From: Ganoderma boninense
Lineage: Eukaryota > Basidiomycota > Agaricomycetes > Polyporales > Polyporaceae
Assembly (NCBI GenBank): GCA_002900995.3
Contig: CM035305.1
Span: 1,550,001 to 1,614,000, forward strand
Direction: 5' to 3'
DNA: 64,000 bases
Positions within the stretch are counted from its first letter, which is position 1. Every line of letters starts with the position of its first letter. Below, in pieces: positions 45,734-57,336 of the stretch. The position numbers and the translations under genes were made by a program. The notes under the pieces were generated by a model. It was not told where the DNA came from. It made no database searches and worked only from the letters and a program-made list of their open reading frames with translations.

Positions 45734-47098
45734 CTACCGTTTCTTAAGCGCCTCAAACCGCTTAGCGAGGGCCTCAAACTCGTCTTCGTCCGCGTTCTTC
45801 TTCTTGGGGGGATTCGCAGGGGTAACGTCCAGGGAGCCCGCTTTCTCGTCCTGCTCCCTCTCCCTCTCCTTCTCGCCCTTCTCGTCACTGCGGCGCGGCG
45901 CTTCCTCCTCGGCCGGGATTTCCGGGAGCTTAGGCGTCCGCACTCCCGCGCTCCTTGCTTCCGCCGAGATTGCGACTGCGTCCAGAAGGCGGGGCGATGC
46001 GGGCCCTTCGCCCACGGCTTTCTCTTTCTCGCTTGCGGCTTCCTGTTCGGGCAAACACGAAGGCGAACGCAGAAAGGAGACAGCAATTAGACGTGCGGAT
46101 GACGTACGGGGCCGTTCGTGCCAGAATTAGTGTGGAATACGCGCCTTCACGCCTCCTTCTGCGTTGTCACCATTGACATCGTCGGGCTTCGGGGTCCACG
46201 GCACGCCGTAGCCCTTCGCAATCTCCGAAAGGTACGCGTCGACGAGAGCCGGCGGTGGGGTCGACACGTCTAGCTTCCGGGTAACCTATCAGACATTTCG
46301 GGACGAGGTATACGTTAACGGTCAACGAAGGTTGCGCGGGCGCGGGCAGAAGGGTAGGCCATACCCGCTCGCTGACGACACCGTCGTGGTTCTCCATCAC
46401 CGCGGCAGAAAACTCGCGCCCGTATTTGTGCATGAGGATGTCCCGGAGGACGTGAAGCTCTGCGATCGCGTTCAGATTTCGGCATCCCCGACGTCACGCG
46501 CGCCAGCGCGAGAGCGGGCATCGGCTCACCCTTCAGTTCCGTCCGAGGCGCGGCGTAGATGATCGCGCACACGCCCTCGCTGACCCCGGCATCCGGCTCG
46601 CGTGTGCTGCGGGGTTTGCGGAAAGGAAGGGGGTACGTGTGTAATCGGTTCGCGGAGATGTGGGAGGTCAACTCACTTCTGGTCCAGGAGCCCAAATCGT
46701 GCGAGGAGAAGCTCGCAGTAGAGCTCCAGCAGCTCGAGTAGCTCGACGTAAATATCTTCATGGATGACTGTGGCATGTTCACGCGGCCATTTGGGATGCG
46801 CTGCAGGACGGAAGATACTCACTGTTCTCGGTCTTGATGCGGGCTGTCTCTATCCTCCCCTTCTCCAACAAGAGTGCGATGTCTCTACGTGAGGCCTTGG
46901 CTTGTGCATTCTTCTTCTCCTGGAGGGTCCGTAGCCGTTGAACGCCCAATCTGAGAGGAGTTGTATAAGAATAAGTTAAGGGTCGAACGGCGGAGGTCGA
47001 TACCGCAGTTGGACCTAGAAACTCCACATTCAACAATCATCGTATAAATGGTTGTCTGAGTGCCATACCTTTGCCTTGGCCGTATTCCAGGGGACCAT
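45734..47098 (-). CDS. IST1: IST1 family regulator of ESCRT-III/Vps4
   Basis: Exons 47098..47069, 47014..47004, 46950..46823, 46767..46677, 46606..46530, 46459..46365, 46285..46151 and 46042..45734 give 291 residues. The Ist1 domain reads VQLRLGVQRLRTLQEKKNAQ, ARIKTENIIHEDIYVELLEL, LYCELLLARFGLL and ELHVLRDILMHKYGREF, ending at PPALVDAYLSEIAKGYGVP. A long acidic/basic disordered tail follows. No C-terminal MIM is obvious. Ist1 binds Did2 and Vps4 on endosomes and tunes multivesicular-body sorting. Exon 2 is just 11 nt. The last donor is ambiguous: GTGAAG at 46150 (used) or a GC donor 6 nt downstream, adding two residues. Confidence 0.92.
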
Positions 47099-48003
47099 TG
47101 TGTGGTTGCTCGTCTTCCAGTGACTGTCGTCCAATGCAAGGTGATGGGCGCCTACATGAGACCCTCTCGCGGCCCGGTATCGCGGGCGCTACTCGAGCAG
47201 AATCCTGGCACGTCCAAACATAATCCAAACATACTGAGGCGAATCGTTTGCTACTCTATATTTTGCATCTCAAACAGATCACGTTCACATGGACTTTCTT
47301 CAAGCCTTTGGATTTATTCAAGCCTTTGGAGGCTTCAAAACTTGCGAATAAGAAACTATCCCTATCGTGGTTTAAAGCCCAGCGAGTCCACAAACCATGG
47401 ATCGGACTACCGCAAGCACTTAGCGTGCACGGATAACAGTTAGACGGCCCCACGAGACTAGTATAAACATCCCAGGAGAACGGCTCTGTCTTCGTCTCAA
47501 GAGTGCATTGGCATGCCATCAGTGTTTGCTAAATGGAATGGCAGTTTAGAGGCTAGAACCATGGTCATATCTCGAGGCTTGTAATGCTCCGCCGACTCTC
47601 CACGTAACACTGTCAAGACTTCGACCACATGCAGCCCGTGCACGTCCCCCTGTCGGTGAGTCCGATTCGCAACCCTTTGGATACGTTGTACTCCTATATA
47701 AACTTTCAGGTCATTCTCAGGACATTTTCAGACTGATCGTTGTCGCTACGACTGAAGAGGGCGCCGACCGCGATGAGCAGAATAGCAGTGCGCACATAAC
47801 TCATCAATTTTGAGAGCTGCCGGCACTATGTGGCCAGCAGAAGGCATCGCCACACAATCGCATTGAACAAGCTTGTGAGAGACGGTGCGATAGTTTGGAG
47901 AACTCGAATGCTGATCAATCTGGTCGTAGATATCTAAGTCTGCCTCCGGTCTGTCCGACGGCCTTAACAACTATTTGGGCATATATACAGCCGACGGGGT
48001 CAG
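47099..48003. other. Gene-poor region, 0.9 kb
   Basis: Upstream of IST1. Contains a short direct repeat, ATTCAAGCCTTTGGA-type, around 47300-47335. A TATA-like CATATATACA sits at about 47979-47988. No gene recognised. Confidence 0.4.
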
Positions 48004-48441
48004 ATGTACGGGATTTTTGAGGATGAATTCACGCCTGCAAAGCTTGGTATGGATGAGAAGCCAGTCGGACATCTGACTGATGTCTATGACGGGCTCAGGT
48101 TAGGGAAGGGCGACTGCGATCTTGGTTGGAAAGAGTTGAGACAACGAAGAGTCAGGATGCGATGGCTCATGAAGAATGAGAGAGCCTACCTGGTGAGTTT
48201 CGGGCCAAGGAGGGCCAAGGACCATACAAACTCGGCAAGTGCCCGAAGGCAGGCGCTAGCTGGTGCTTCTTTTGGGCAAAGCGAAATAAGCAACAAGGTT
48301 GTAGGACTCTTACACGTCCTCGACCAAGCATCTTCCTCGATCCTATGTACGTATGTTGCGCTGTTGGGTAGTCTTGGGTTGTGCATACATCATATTACAT
48401 GTGTGGCAGCACAGGTTATGGCGTCTCCTCCTTCCCACTGA
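48004..48441 (+). CDS. Hypothetical ORF, unrecognised
   Basis: A 145-codon frame beginning MYGIFEDEFTPAKLGMDEK. The first 63 codons look protein-like (HLTDVYDGLRLGKGDCDLGW, then a basic helix RQRRVRMRWLMKNERAYL) and end exactly at a good GTGAGT donor (48193). The rest of the frame is less convincing, so if the gene is real it is probably spliced there. I recognise no family; a relic of a transposon-encoded protein is possible. No supporting neighbour. Confidence 0.2.
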   Translation: MYGIFEDEFTPAKLGMDEKPVGHLTDVYDGLRLGKGDCDLGWKELRQRRVRMRWLMKNERAYLVSFGPRRAKDHTNSASARRQALAGASFGQSEISNKVVGLLHVLDQASSSILCTYVALLGSLGLCIHHITCVAAQVMASPPSH

Positions 48442-49531
48442 TCTGACATCCTTGCGAGCATCGCATCTCTGGATTGCGGCATCGGTCGTCCCGGCTCGTG
48501 CGCAACCTAGTACCCGAGCACTGATCACAGTAAGGTGGAATTCGCTTCTAGGATGGTAACGAGCAGCGGCTTCCTCGGAAATGGGAAACGAGTAGCACGG
48601 AGAGCGCAACCGCTGGGAAAGGTTACTATGAGAGCTCAGGGCTCCCAACCTTTCTGGGCCTTCAGTAGCTTCGACTGACAAAGTCGTTCGATGGAGTGAT
48701 TGACCGTTACCATCTGTGCATTCGCCCAGACCCTCTAGGTCCGTCTTTTCACGCTGTCGCACGAGAACACCGTGCAGTCATTAACTTACTTTGGACTGTG
48801 AGCGGCACAGACACCGCTCCTGCTGATTGCAGCTGATTGTCCCAACTTTCCAGATGAAAGGTGCAGCGTTGAACGGCCGTGCGGTTCTGTTGAAGTTGGA
48901 AAGGTACCGGTTTGACGACTGACGCGAACTGACGATGCCGGCAATCTCGCAGACTTGGCCGGTGCCGTACAGCCTGTATTGCTGTGAGACAACGGGCGTG
49001 ACCACCGCGTGACCCCTTGCGCTGAGATGCGGACCTGATTCTACCTGATCGACCCGGTGCCTGGGTGCCTGGGCGGGATCTAAGGCAATTATGTAGCGGG
49101 TCCTCCGGTGTCTTGAGTCTGGAGTCTTGTCGGGGACTCGCTTGAATTGGACATCGTCGGGTTTAGGCGGGCTGGCATACATGGCATGCAGGACAAGAGG
49201 AATTGGGCGATGCTGCGCGGGGGGGCGGTGGATCGGACGGGGAGAAGGGGAGGTCGGAGGCGGGTTGATGTGTGCGCCTGTGCGGAAAGGACGGGGAGTG
49301 GAATGCGATCACGATGGTGATGGTCGCTGCCATTTCGATGGCGAGCCCCAGGCAGGCAACACCCGGCCTCGAGCGCAGGCAACTCTGGTTCCGCGCGGGG
49401 TATCTGCTATCTGTGCGCCCATATACTTATCTTTCAATTTCGTTCGTTGCCTAGGCACACCTCTTCTCCTTCTCCACCCTGGCACGCCATCCGACACCTC
49501 TCTCTATGCGGTAACCCCTGCAACCGCCTAC
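48442..49531. other. Intergenic, 1.1 kb, upstream of the RasGEF gene
   Basis: Probable promoter and 5' UTR of the RasGEF. A TTTCAATTTCG/CT-rich stretch lies near 49430-49500. In-frame codons extend upstream of the chosen start, so a longer N-terminus cannot be excluded. Confidence 0.4.
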
Positions 49532-52303
49532 ATGGCCGTCTTGCACCGAAAGCACTCCAGACGTGGCGGCCTTCGTCCCCAACTGTGGATAGACCCCAAT
49601 CCATTGACAGACACACTCCTCGCACTTCCTACGCCCGCCTCTTCTGCAGATCTTAATACAAGTCTGGCGCCCTTAGCTTCAGATCCCGACACGGCAACGC
49701 CGACGTCTTCTACCGAACTCTTCTATGTTCTATGCCTCTACGACTATGACGCCGAGGACAGCGACCAGCTCTCCTTCCGCAGAAATGATATTCTGGATAT
49801 CGTGAAGAGGGAGGACACGGTGAGCCCCAGCCAAGCGTTGGTGGTGGGCGTCGGCTCAATTCTCTCCAGGGTTGGTGGGCTGCTATTCAGCTAGACGACA
49901 ACAAAGTCGGCTGGATCCCAAGCGCATTCGTCGAACCCATCTCCGACGCTCTTGCAGACAAGCTGAGGGGCCTTGGAGGCGACGTCGCGGTCTACCAAGA
50001 AGATGCCGACAGAATTCATGGGCCTCCGGAACTGTTCACCGACCCCTTCGTTAGTGCTGATGGGGAGCACCGCGGGTATGACTGGATGCCTTTAGTAAAC
50101 GGCGACAAGGCATGTATCGCGCCCTTCGTCGGAGAAGCTCTGCTCATTGCGAATTAGGTCCCCATCCTCCAACTCGGCTCTGAACACAACTCCCCCGCAG
50201 TTGCGAGCGTGTTCAGCCCTCTTGTACCCCCTCACGAAGGCATCGACGCCAACTTCTTAGACATAGAGTCGGAGTTGTCCCCGACGGAGAGCGTCATATC
50301 GCGCAAAGGTTCTCGCCCACGTCGGCACCCCCTCCAATCACCTTTGGTGCCGGATGGCCATGCAGTCGTCGAGTCTCCTCGTCCGATGGAGGAACTGCCC
50401 GCCGCGATAGAGCAGGTCATTACCCTTCCCCCCGCGCCTTCAGGAGACAAGTCGCTCCCCAACACCCCTAGGACACCACGTAGGCGCAGCATGTCTCTCC
50501 CCAACGTAGAGTCGCCACCGTCAGAACATCAGCGATCCCACTCGGAGTCCGCAAAGCCATCTTCTAACCGCCATCTCCGCCGTCGCCCTCTCCTGATCGA
50601 CGATCAGTCTTCGCTCCACCGCCTGACGACCCTCTTCGAGTCCCACAACCTCGAGGAACTCGACCATCTCATTGCGAGTCCCGTCGTCGTCGAGTCATGG
50701 GATGCTTTCACCCGCCCCAACAAAGTCGCTAGTAACCGCAGCGATAAAGTTCGTCAAATCACCGGCGAGGACGAAGCTCAGGCCTTCCACAACGCCAAGC
50801 TCTCCAATGGCATATGGTACTTGCGACCCACATATGGTGCAGAACACGAGATTCAGATCTCCCAAGATGGCGCAGTGTCCGCAGGAACGCTCCGTGCATT
50901 GGTAGAGCGGTTGACCGTAGACTTCTTGAGTAAGCAGTGCTATCATCAGAGCACATGTTCGTGGATGCTGAACTGTTCTGTTAGAACCGATGCAGGAGAC
51001 TAGGTACCGTCAAGCGTTTTTGACGACGTACAAATCCTTCGCCAGCGCCGAGGAAGTATTCGATCTCCTGGTCGCCCAGTTCAACCTTAGCCAGCCCACC
51101 GCACTCGGCTCGAAAGAGCTCGAACAATGGAAGGAGAAGAGGTTAATGCCCAACCGCCGGCGCGTCCTGACCGTGCTCCAAGCTTGGAACGACCAGTTCG
51201 GGTTGCTCCAGGATGACCCCTACCTCGCCCGCCGCGTGGTCGACTTCGTATCTTCTGTCGCAAGCCCTCCCCCACTTGCCACTATTGCCCGCGAGGTCCT
51301 GAAATCTCTTGAGCGTTACGTGCGTGTTAAATGGCGACGCATGTATGCGCTATCTGATGTCTTTGCTAGATCTCGGGTATCCCTCCCACTCCTGTCTCAG
51401 CTGCAAAGCGGGTCAAGAAGGGGAAGGATGGGAAGGGCGATCTTTCGCGCATGGACCCGCTTTTCTTCGCGGAACACCTGTGCATGTACGAGCAACGGCA
51501 ATACTCGAAGGTGCGACCGCAGGAGTGCATGAGCTGGGTCAAGTCGCAGACTGGCGCCGCCGTCAAGAACCTCGTCGCTTTCCGCACTTTCCACGACAAA
51601 CTCGGCGGCTGGGTCAAGCTGAGCATATTGAACATGGAGGGCTTGGGGAAGCGCGCTGAAACGATCGATTTCTGGATCAAGGTCGCCGAGGTGAGCAGCA
51701 CACAGTCACCTCAGTCCGCGTTAGCCCGCTGTGCTTACGCCATTCGTTCGCGTGTTCCAGAAGTGCAAGACTCTGCACAACTACGCGTCCATGCACGCCA
51801 TCGTCGGCGCACTCTCCGCCTCTGCGGTGACCTGCCTTCATCTCACCTGGGCGCACGTCAACAAACGGGCGCAGCTTGAGCAGCTCGCAAAGTATCACGA
51901 GGCGTCGGGCAGCTTCTCCGCGTACCGCCTCTTCCAGCGGTCTGTCGATGGGCCGTGCATCCCCTACGTCGAGATGTACCTTTCGGACATGCAGCTCGCG
52001 GACGAGTATCAGCCGGACAACATCCTCGTCGCGCCCGCCGCGTCTCCCCTCGGGACGACGGTGTCGCTCATCCACTTTGCGAAGCGCGAGAAGTGGTGGG
52101 AGGCGATCGACGCGATGCTGCGACACCAATCCAGGCCGTACACGTTTGCGGAGGACGCGGCGACAATGACATATATTGAGACTAACGCGACGCTCGGAGG
52201 GGAGAAGGACCAGAGCTTCTTCTGGACGCGGAGCCAGGAGATCCAGCTGGCCGAGGTACAACATGCGGACATTCGGAAAGGGCTCGAGCTCGCGGGATTC
52301 TGA
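49532..52303 (+). CDS. SH3-domain Ras guanine-nucleotide exchange factor (Cdc25/Ste6 type)
   Basis: Exons 49532..49819, 49870..50109, 50158..50929, 50985..51319, 51370..51690 and 51761..52303 give 832 residues. An SH3 domain (about residues 64-121) reads YVLCLYDYDAEDSDQLSFRR through GWWAAIQL to GWIPSAFVE. A Ser/Pro-rich linker follows. The RasGEF N-terminal module is around RYRQAFLTTYKSFASAEEVF. The catalytic Cdc25 domain (about 555-810) includes HLCMYEQRQYSKVRPQE, NLVAFRTFHDKLGGWV, NYASMHAIVGAL, VPYVEMYL-like IPYVEMYLSDMQ and EYQPDN. The protein should load GTP on Ras at the membrane, upstream of cAMP or MAPK signalling. Intron 2 is GC-AG (AAG then GCATGT). Start Met chosen as the first before the SH3; not certain. 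Confidence 0.93.
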
Positions 52304-52837
52304 GCTCGCTTAAATCGGTCTCTGGGTATGTTTCGCCGTCACTGGGGCTTATTTATTGGTATTCGCCCTTCGCTATTGATATTATCTTTATTCCTCCGTC
52401 ATACGTCCTACACACTAACGGGCTGGTACCCTCCGTCACTCATTGTACAACTCCCCATGCGCCCTTGTTCGTTAAATACTCGTTGTATCTCATAATTCTG
52501 TAATAGACTTGGAACATGCCCCCCCCTTTTTTTTTTACCAAATCTTGTGTGAATGCCTTGTCTTCGCTAGCAAACGCTCGCACGTCGCATTTTGTCCGTT
52601 TCGTTGGGTGATTCGTGAGAATGAGCGTTCTAATCGCAACGTTCCGCAAGTGCAAGTCCATATATAAAAGAACCGAATGACAAGTAGACTACAATGAGAA
52701 GTGGGAATGAGATGGAGCCACTGAGCCTGTATGGGATGGTGCGTGCTGAGGGCTATAACCAACCGACAATGCATAGATAGACATTAGGCGGTGGGAATGG
52801 TAGGAAGGAGCGGAGATGATGAATGGCTGTGGTATGT
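52304..52837. other. Convergent intergenic, 534 bp
   Basis: 3' flanks of the RasGEF (plus) and Rab5 (minus). Contains a C-run followed by a ten-base T-run near 52518-52537. No gene. Confidence 0.5.
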
Positions 52838-53852
52838 TCAACAGTTGCACTGGTCGCCCTGGCCTTGTCCGACGGCCGCCTGCCTGTTCAAGTCCACCCC
52901 TGTTCTAGCCCCAGGTGCCCCAGGACGGGCACCTCCCCGCGCAGAAGGTGGAGCGGTAAGGGGGAGCTTCTTGGCTGAGCAATCGCGTGGTATCAAGTTA
53001 GACAAGTCCTCTACGCTGACAGAAGCGCAGAACGTACCGATAGAGGTGAAAATGTCTGCCACTCCCTCACCGCTCTTGGCACTGGTCTCGCCCCACATAA
53101 GCCCCTCCTCGTCCGCGTACTTCTTGGCCTCTTCCTGAGACACCTGGCGCCGTGCTGCAAGATCAAGCTTGTTTCCGCAGAGCGCGATGACGATGTTGGG
53201 GTCTGCCTGCCGCTGGAGTTCCCGGATCCAGGACTTGGCTTTCTCTAATGACGTGGACTGTGTGATGTCGTATACTACGACGGCACAGTTGGCGTTGCGA
53301 TAGTACATGGGTGCCTTGATGTTTGCTATTGTGAGAAGAATGGTCTCTTAACGAGAAGGTTGACGTACAAGGGACTGGGGTGTCGGATGAGCATGACGTC
53401 GTTCATACATGGGGCATGCGACATACCTTATAGCGCTCCTGCCCTGCGGTATCCCTGCATCGCGGTTGATAACCATGGCGTTGTGTTCGGCGACTTATGT
53501 ACTCACCAAATCTCGAATTTAACGGTTGTCTGGTCCTCGAGCGTGACCGTCTGGGTCAGGAAGGCGGCTTCGCGGAAGTCAGCACCGAGATACGATACTA
53601 GAGGCACGAATGACGGACCTCCGATGGTGCTCTCCCGATAGTCATCGAACTGGTCCTTCACGAAACGCAATACAAGACTATGTACATGACGCACTGAGCA
53701 TATGAATTGAATGCGGACGGAAGTGGCAATGCCTACCTGGACTTCCCCACCGCAGACTCGCCTGGGAGAGGAACAGATTAGTGCCGAGTAGAAGAGGGTG
53801 GGCCGCGAAGCGCACCGAGAAGGACGAGCTTGAACTGAAACTGCTTGGACAT
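52838..53852 (-). CDS. YPT5: Rab5-type small GTPase (Ypt5/Vps21)
   Basis: Eight exons: 53852..53816, 53761..53737, 53677..53619, 53567..53507, 53454..53427, 53374..53369, 53314..53038 and 52974..52838, 209 residues. P-loop GESAVGKS (13-20), effector loop with STIGAAFLTQ, switch [20 protein letters not shown]4 GNKLD and G5 ETSAKS are all intact. The [15 protein letters not shown] block is Rab5-specific. It ends CNC, a geranylgeranylation C-x-C motif. Rab5 directs early-endosome fusion and vacuolar protein sorting. Exon 6 is 6 nt (Ser-Leu of YKSLAP), required to complete the conserved switch II. The last intron (63 nt) is in frame without a stop, so its retention would still give a protein. Confidence 0.95.
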
Positions 53853-54271
53853 GGTGTGAGGGGGGCGGAGGATGTGGCGGGAGGAGCAGGGGAGGAGAGG
53901 GCGATATCGCGCAGCAGGTCGGCCTCGCGGCGAGGCTCAGCAGGGCGGGAGCACGAGACGCCCGAGTGGGCTGTTTTTCCCACGGGGCGGTCTCCACAAC
54001 TCCCCGAAAATTGATTGCTCTCTTTGCCTCCCGACCACCACCTTCAGCCTTCAGCTCAATCGCCGTTGCATTCCCCTCGTCCCTCGCCACTTGAGTTGTG
54101 TCTCGTTTGCTCTCGTCGCCTTCTTGAACTCCAACGTCGCACAACAGTTCCTCTCCGTGAACTTTCTGAGCTCTTCCCTGCGTCACCCCGACACGTCACT
54201 AAGCGCGCCCCGATTCTCATCGCATCGCGAGAGTTGAAGAGTCCCATACGCATCCGAAGCACGCTGAGACC
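53853..54271. promoter_or_regulatory. Divergent promoter region, 419 bp
   Basis: Between Rab5 (minus) and the Mei2-like gene (plus). Pyrimidine-rich close to the plus-strand start. No specific site claimed. Confidence 0.45.
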
Positions 54272-57074
54272 ATGAATCGACACCATCCGTACGGAGGGCC
54301 CTATGACGGGCCACGTAGGGGAGGCGGCCCTTCCGGAAACTTCGGGCCTGGGCCTGACAGATCCCACAACTTTGAAAGGGGCGGTGCTCCGAGAGGAAGG
54401 GGATTCGGTCGGGGTCGAGGCCGTGGGGGCGGTCAACACGGCGGTGGCCACTGGGGCGGCTACGGAAATGCGGGCCCGTATGATCAAGGTCCTCCCCAAG
54501 GCGACATGGGAGGCTACAATAACTACGATTCCGGCCCTCCCCAAGGGCAGTACTACCAGAACAGCAACAACTACAACGCACCTGGTCCGGGACAGTACAA
54601 TTCAGATCCATCTGGCGGTTATGATGTGGACTATGGGTATGAAGGTACGCTTGAGAGTCCCGTTTGAGTTTTTGAGATTGAACAGAAAGGCATGAGGAGC
54701 GGTGGGAGGTTGAAAGTCAGTCTTCTTGAGGCTGTTCAGCACCGTGAATATGAGCCCATCGTGGTGAGAGTTGGCGGTGTGAGCTCAGCCATGGATATCC
54801 AGCTTCGGAAGCGTAAAGGTTTTGGAACGTTCCTGCATTTCCAATCCACCCTCTTGAACCGATGGCAGTTATACGTCCGGTAGGGCGCGAGGCTGAGGAT
54901 GGATCTTCTGAGCGCCCTCGTGTTGAGAACGGCGGCTTCTTAGCATGCTTTCTGTCGCCGTTTTCCATGTTGTTGCCTGCTTGACGTCGCATTCTCACGT
55001 ATATTGATCGCTTCGTTAGATGGTTCGGGCCAAAATTACAATCAGGGTGGAGGAGGATACAATAATCGCTTCCAGCAACGCCGTCCCCAACGCCGCGAGC
55101 ACAACAACAAAGTGCACGACTCTATCATTGAGGAGCGCATACAACGAGAGCGACCCTGCCGTACCTTGTTCATTCGTAACATTAAGGCGAGTTTGAGGTT
55201 TAAGAGCACAAATGTGTGGAACCCGCTAACGTGTCTGCTGGTATTCTTCAGTATGAGACGAGCAGTGAGGACGTAAGGCGGCTTTTCGAAGAGCACGGCG
55301 ATATCAAAACTTTTTTCGACCTTATCGCAAACCGTGGGATGGTTTTCGTCACGTTTGTGGGTGCTGTCATCCCAGGGTCCAGCGCTGCTCTGACTCGATT
55401 GAATTTCAGTACGATCTCCGTGCTGCAGAAAGAGCGAGGGATCGGTTGCAAGGCTCAGAAATCAGTGGTCGTCCTGTGCGTTATACAACTGTCGCACAGC
55501 CCGCGACACAGCTCACCTCGCTTGATAGATCGATGTCCACTACTCCTTGCCCCGCGATGACCAGCGGGGCGCTGACAGGCAAAAGGACCAGGTCAGTCCC
55601 GATTATAACGATGAACCATTCCCAGCGTCGACTGAGCGCACCCTGATAGGAGCTGCAAGGACACCTGATAGTCACGCTCCGGAACTCCCCCACGAATCAG
55701 CCCATTGATGAAAACGAGGTCCGGCGCAAGTTCCAGCAATTTGGCGAGGTGAAGTCCGTCAGGCCTTGCGGCGACCATCCCGAGTACGTTCCTGTCACAT
55801 ATGACATCCTCAGCGGACACTGAAATTGATGCCATTCCAGCCAACGTTATGTCGAGTTCTTTGATACTCGGGTAGGCTATGGACCATTAGGTGTTATTAT
55901 TGGGTGTGCTAACGGAATTTCAGGCATGCGAACAAGCGCATGACCGTCTCCGCCATCAAGGACTTCAGGATGGGGTGATGGAAATCGCCTATGCCTCACC
56001 AAGTGATGACCCCCGCAACGCTGAGGCTCAGTATGTGATCTGCGTTTTTGTCGGTTGCTGTTGGACATTGATATCCATATCGCAGAGGGCAACATGCAGG
56101 CGGAGGAGTCAATGGTGGATTTGAACGTCCGCAGCGAGAATGGGATGAGGGCGGTCATAACCCAGGAAAACGTGGAGGTCGCGGCGGTCGAGGAGGCCGT
56201 GGAAGGGGCAGAGGGTCTGGAAACAACGACTGGGAGGATCGCCGAGGCTACCGCGAACGAAATGATCAAAACAATCGTCCGTTCCAGGAGGATGAGTTTG
56301 GGCGGGAGCAACGCCAGGGCGACTTCAACAGAGGTCCTCAGGGTGGTTACGGAGGGCCTTCCGCGGGTCCAGGATACGGTGGTCCACCTGGCGGATACAA
56401 CCGTCCGCCACCTCCATCTGTGCCCGCTCCAGCAGAAGTGAGTGTTCACGGCACAACACTTTTCACGATACTATCTAATGTCCTCAAGCAGGCCGCAGAT
56501 GAGCGTGAGCGTCTTGAACAGGCGAAGAAGGTTCAACAACTTCTTGCAGCACTGAAGCAGCCTGGTGGGGGAGGCCCTCCGCCGCCAGCGCCGACTGCAG
56601 CCGCTCCCCTGCCAGCCCCTCCAGCCGCTGTACCCCACAATGCCGCCCGCCCCTCCCGCGAACGCATACTACAACCACCAGCCGCCTATGCCTCCTCCTC
56701 CCTATGCTGCTGTGCCGCCAGCGGGCCCTCCGGCTTCGAACCCATATGCCATGCCTTCTCAGCCAACCCCGCCGGCACCTATTGCTCAACCGGGAGCTCC
56801 CGCAATCCCGGGCCTCCCTCCCAACATCCTCGCCATGTTGCAACAGGGAGGACAAGGCCAGCCCCAGAATGGAGCGCCGCCCATGCCCCCGTATAGCATG
56901 CCTCCTGCGTCCGCTATGATTGGGGCGCAGGGCCAGCCTCCCATGCCCCATGCCGACGAACCCGAGCCAGCCCGGATACCAGGGCTTGATGGCTTACCTG
57001 GTACGTGGTTAGAGCTTCGTCACGACAAGCTGGTCCTCATAGTCCGTCTGCATCAGCAGGCTCAGAAGCGCTAG
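54272..57074 (+). CDS. RGG-rich RNA-binding protein with two RRMs (Mei2-like N-terminal module)
   Basis: Exons 54272..54644, 55020..55186, 55252..55356, 55410..55475, 55529..55591, 55650..55783, 55841..55871, 55924..56030, 56086..56437, 56492..56629 and 56682..57074. A Gly/Tyr/Arg-rich start (RGRGFGRGRGRGGG) precedes RRM1, with RNP2 RTLFIRNI and RNP1 NRGMVFVTFYD. RRM2 (HLIVTLRNSP to QRYVEFFD) is followed by a second RGG box, a charged helix (ADERERLEQAKKVQQLL) and a Pro-rich tail. The RRM1-RRM2 spacing and GRPIDVHYSLPRDD linker are Mei2-like, but no third C-terminal RRM is seen. Likely role: mRNA regulation. The first intron is 375 nt, intron 2 is GC-AG, and the intron at 56630-56681 is an in-phase hypothesis. 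The last codons are uncertain. Confidence 0.78.
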
Positions 57075-57336
57075 GATGCCGTTGCACGAATCGGATACTG
57101 GCCGTGACTTATGGCCTTAACGAGTACTTGTGTCTTCTTGTTCCTAAGGGCTTCTCCTTGCTGCGTGGCCCCAGCTCTTTACATTATTCCAAGTAACTTC
57201 GTTGTAAATATTTCCGTAGTTAATGAATGTATGTTTGGTCTGTTCGCCCACTCCCTCGATGGGTTCTGGTGATCGGGGTCCAAAGCCTACCAAACGGGCG
57301 CCTAAACCACGGGTATCTTGGCGGCTCGCTCTCAGC

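Noticed and set aside
51677..52264. 195-codon minus-strand ORF
   Set aside because: Antisense to the RasGEF catalytic domain; no independent features.
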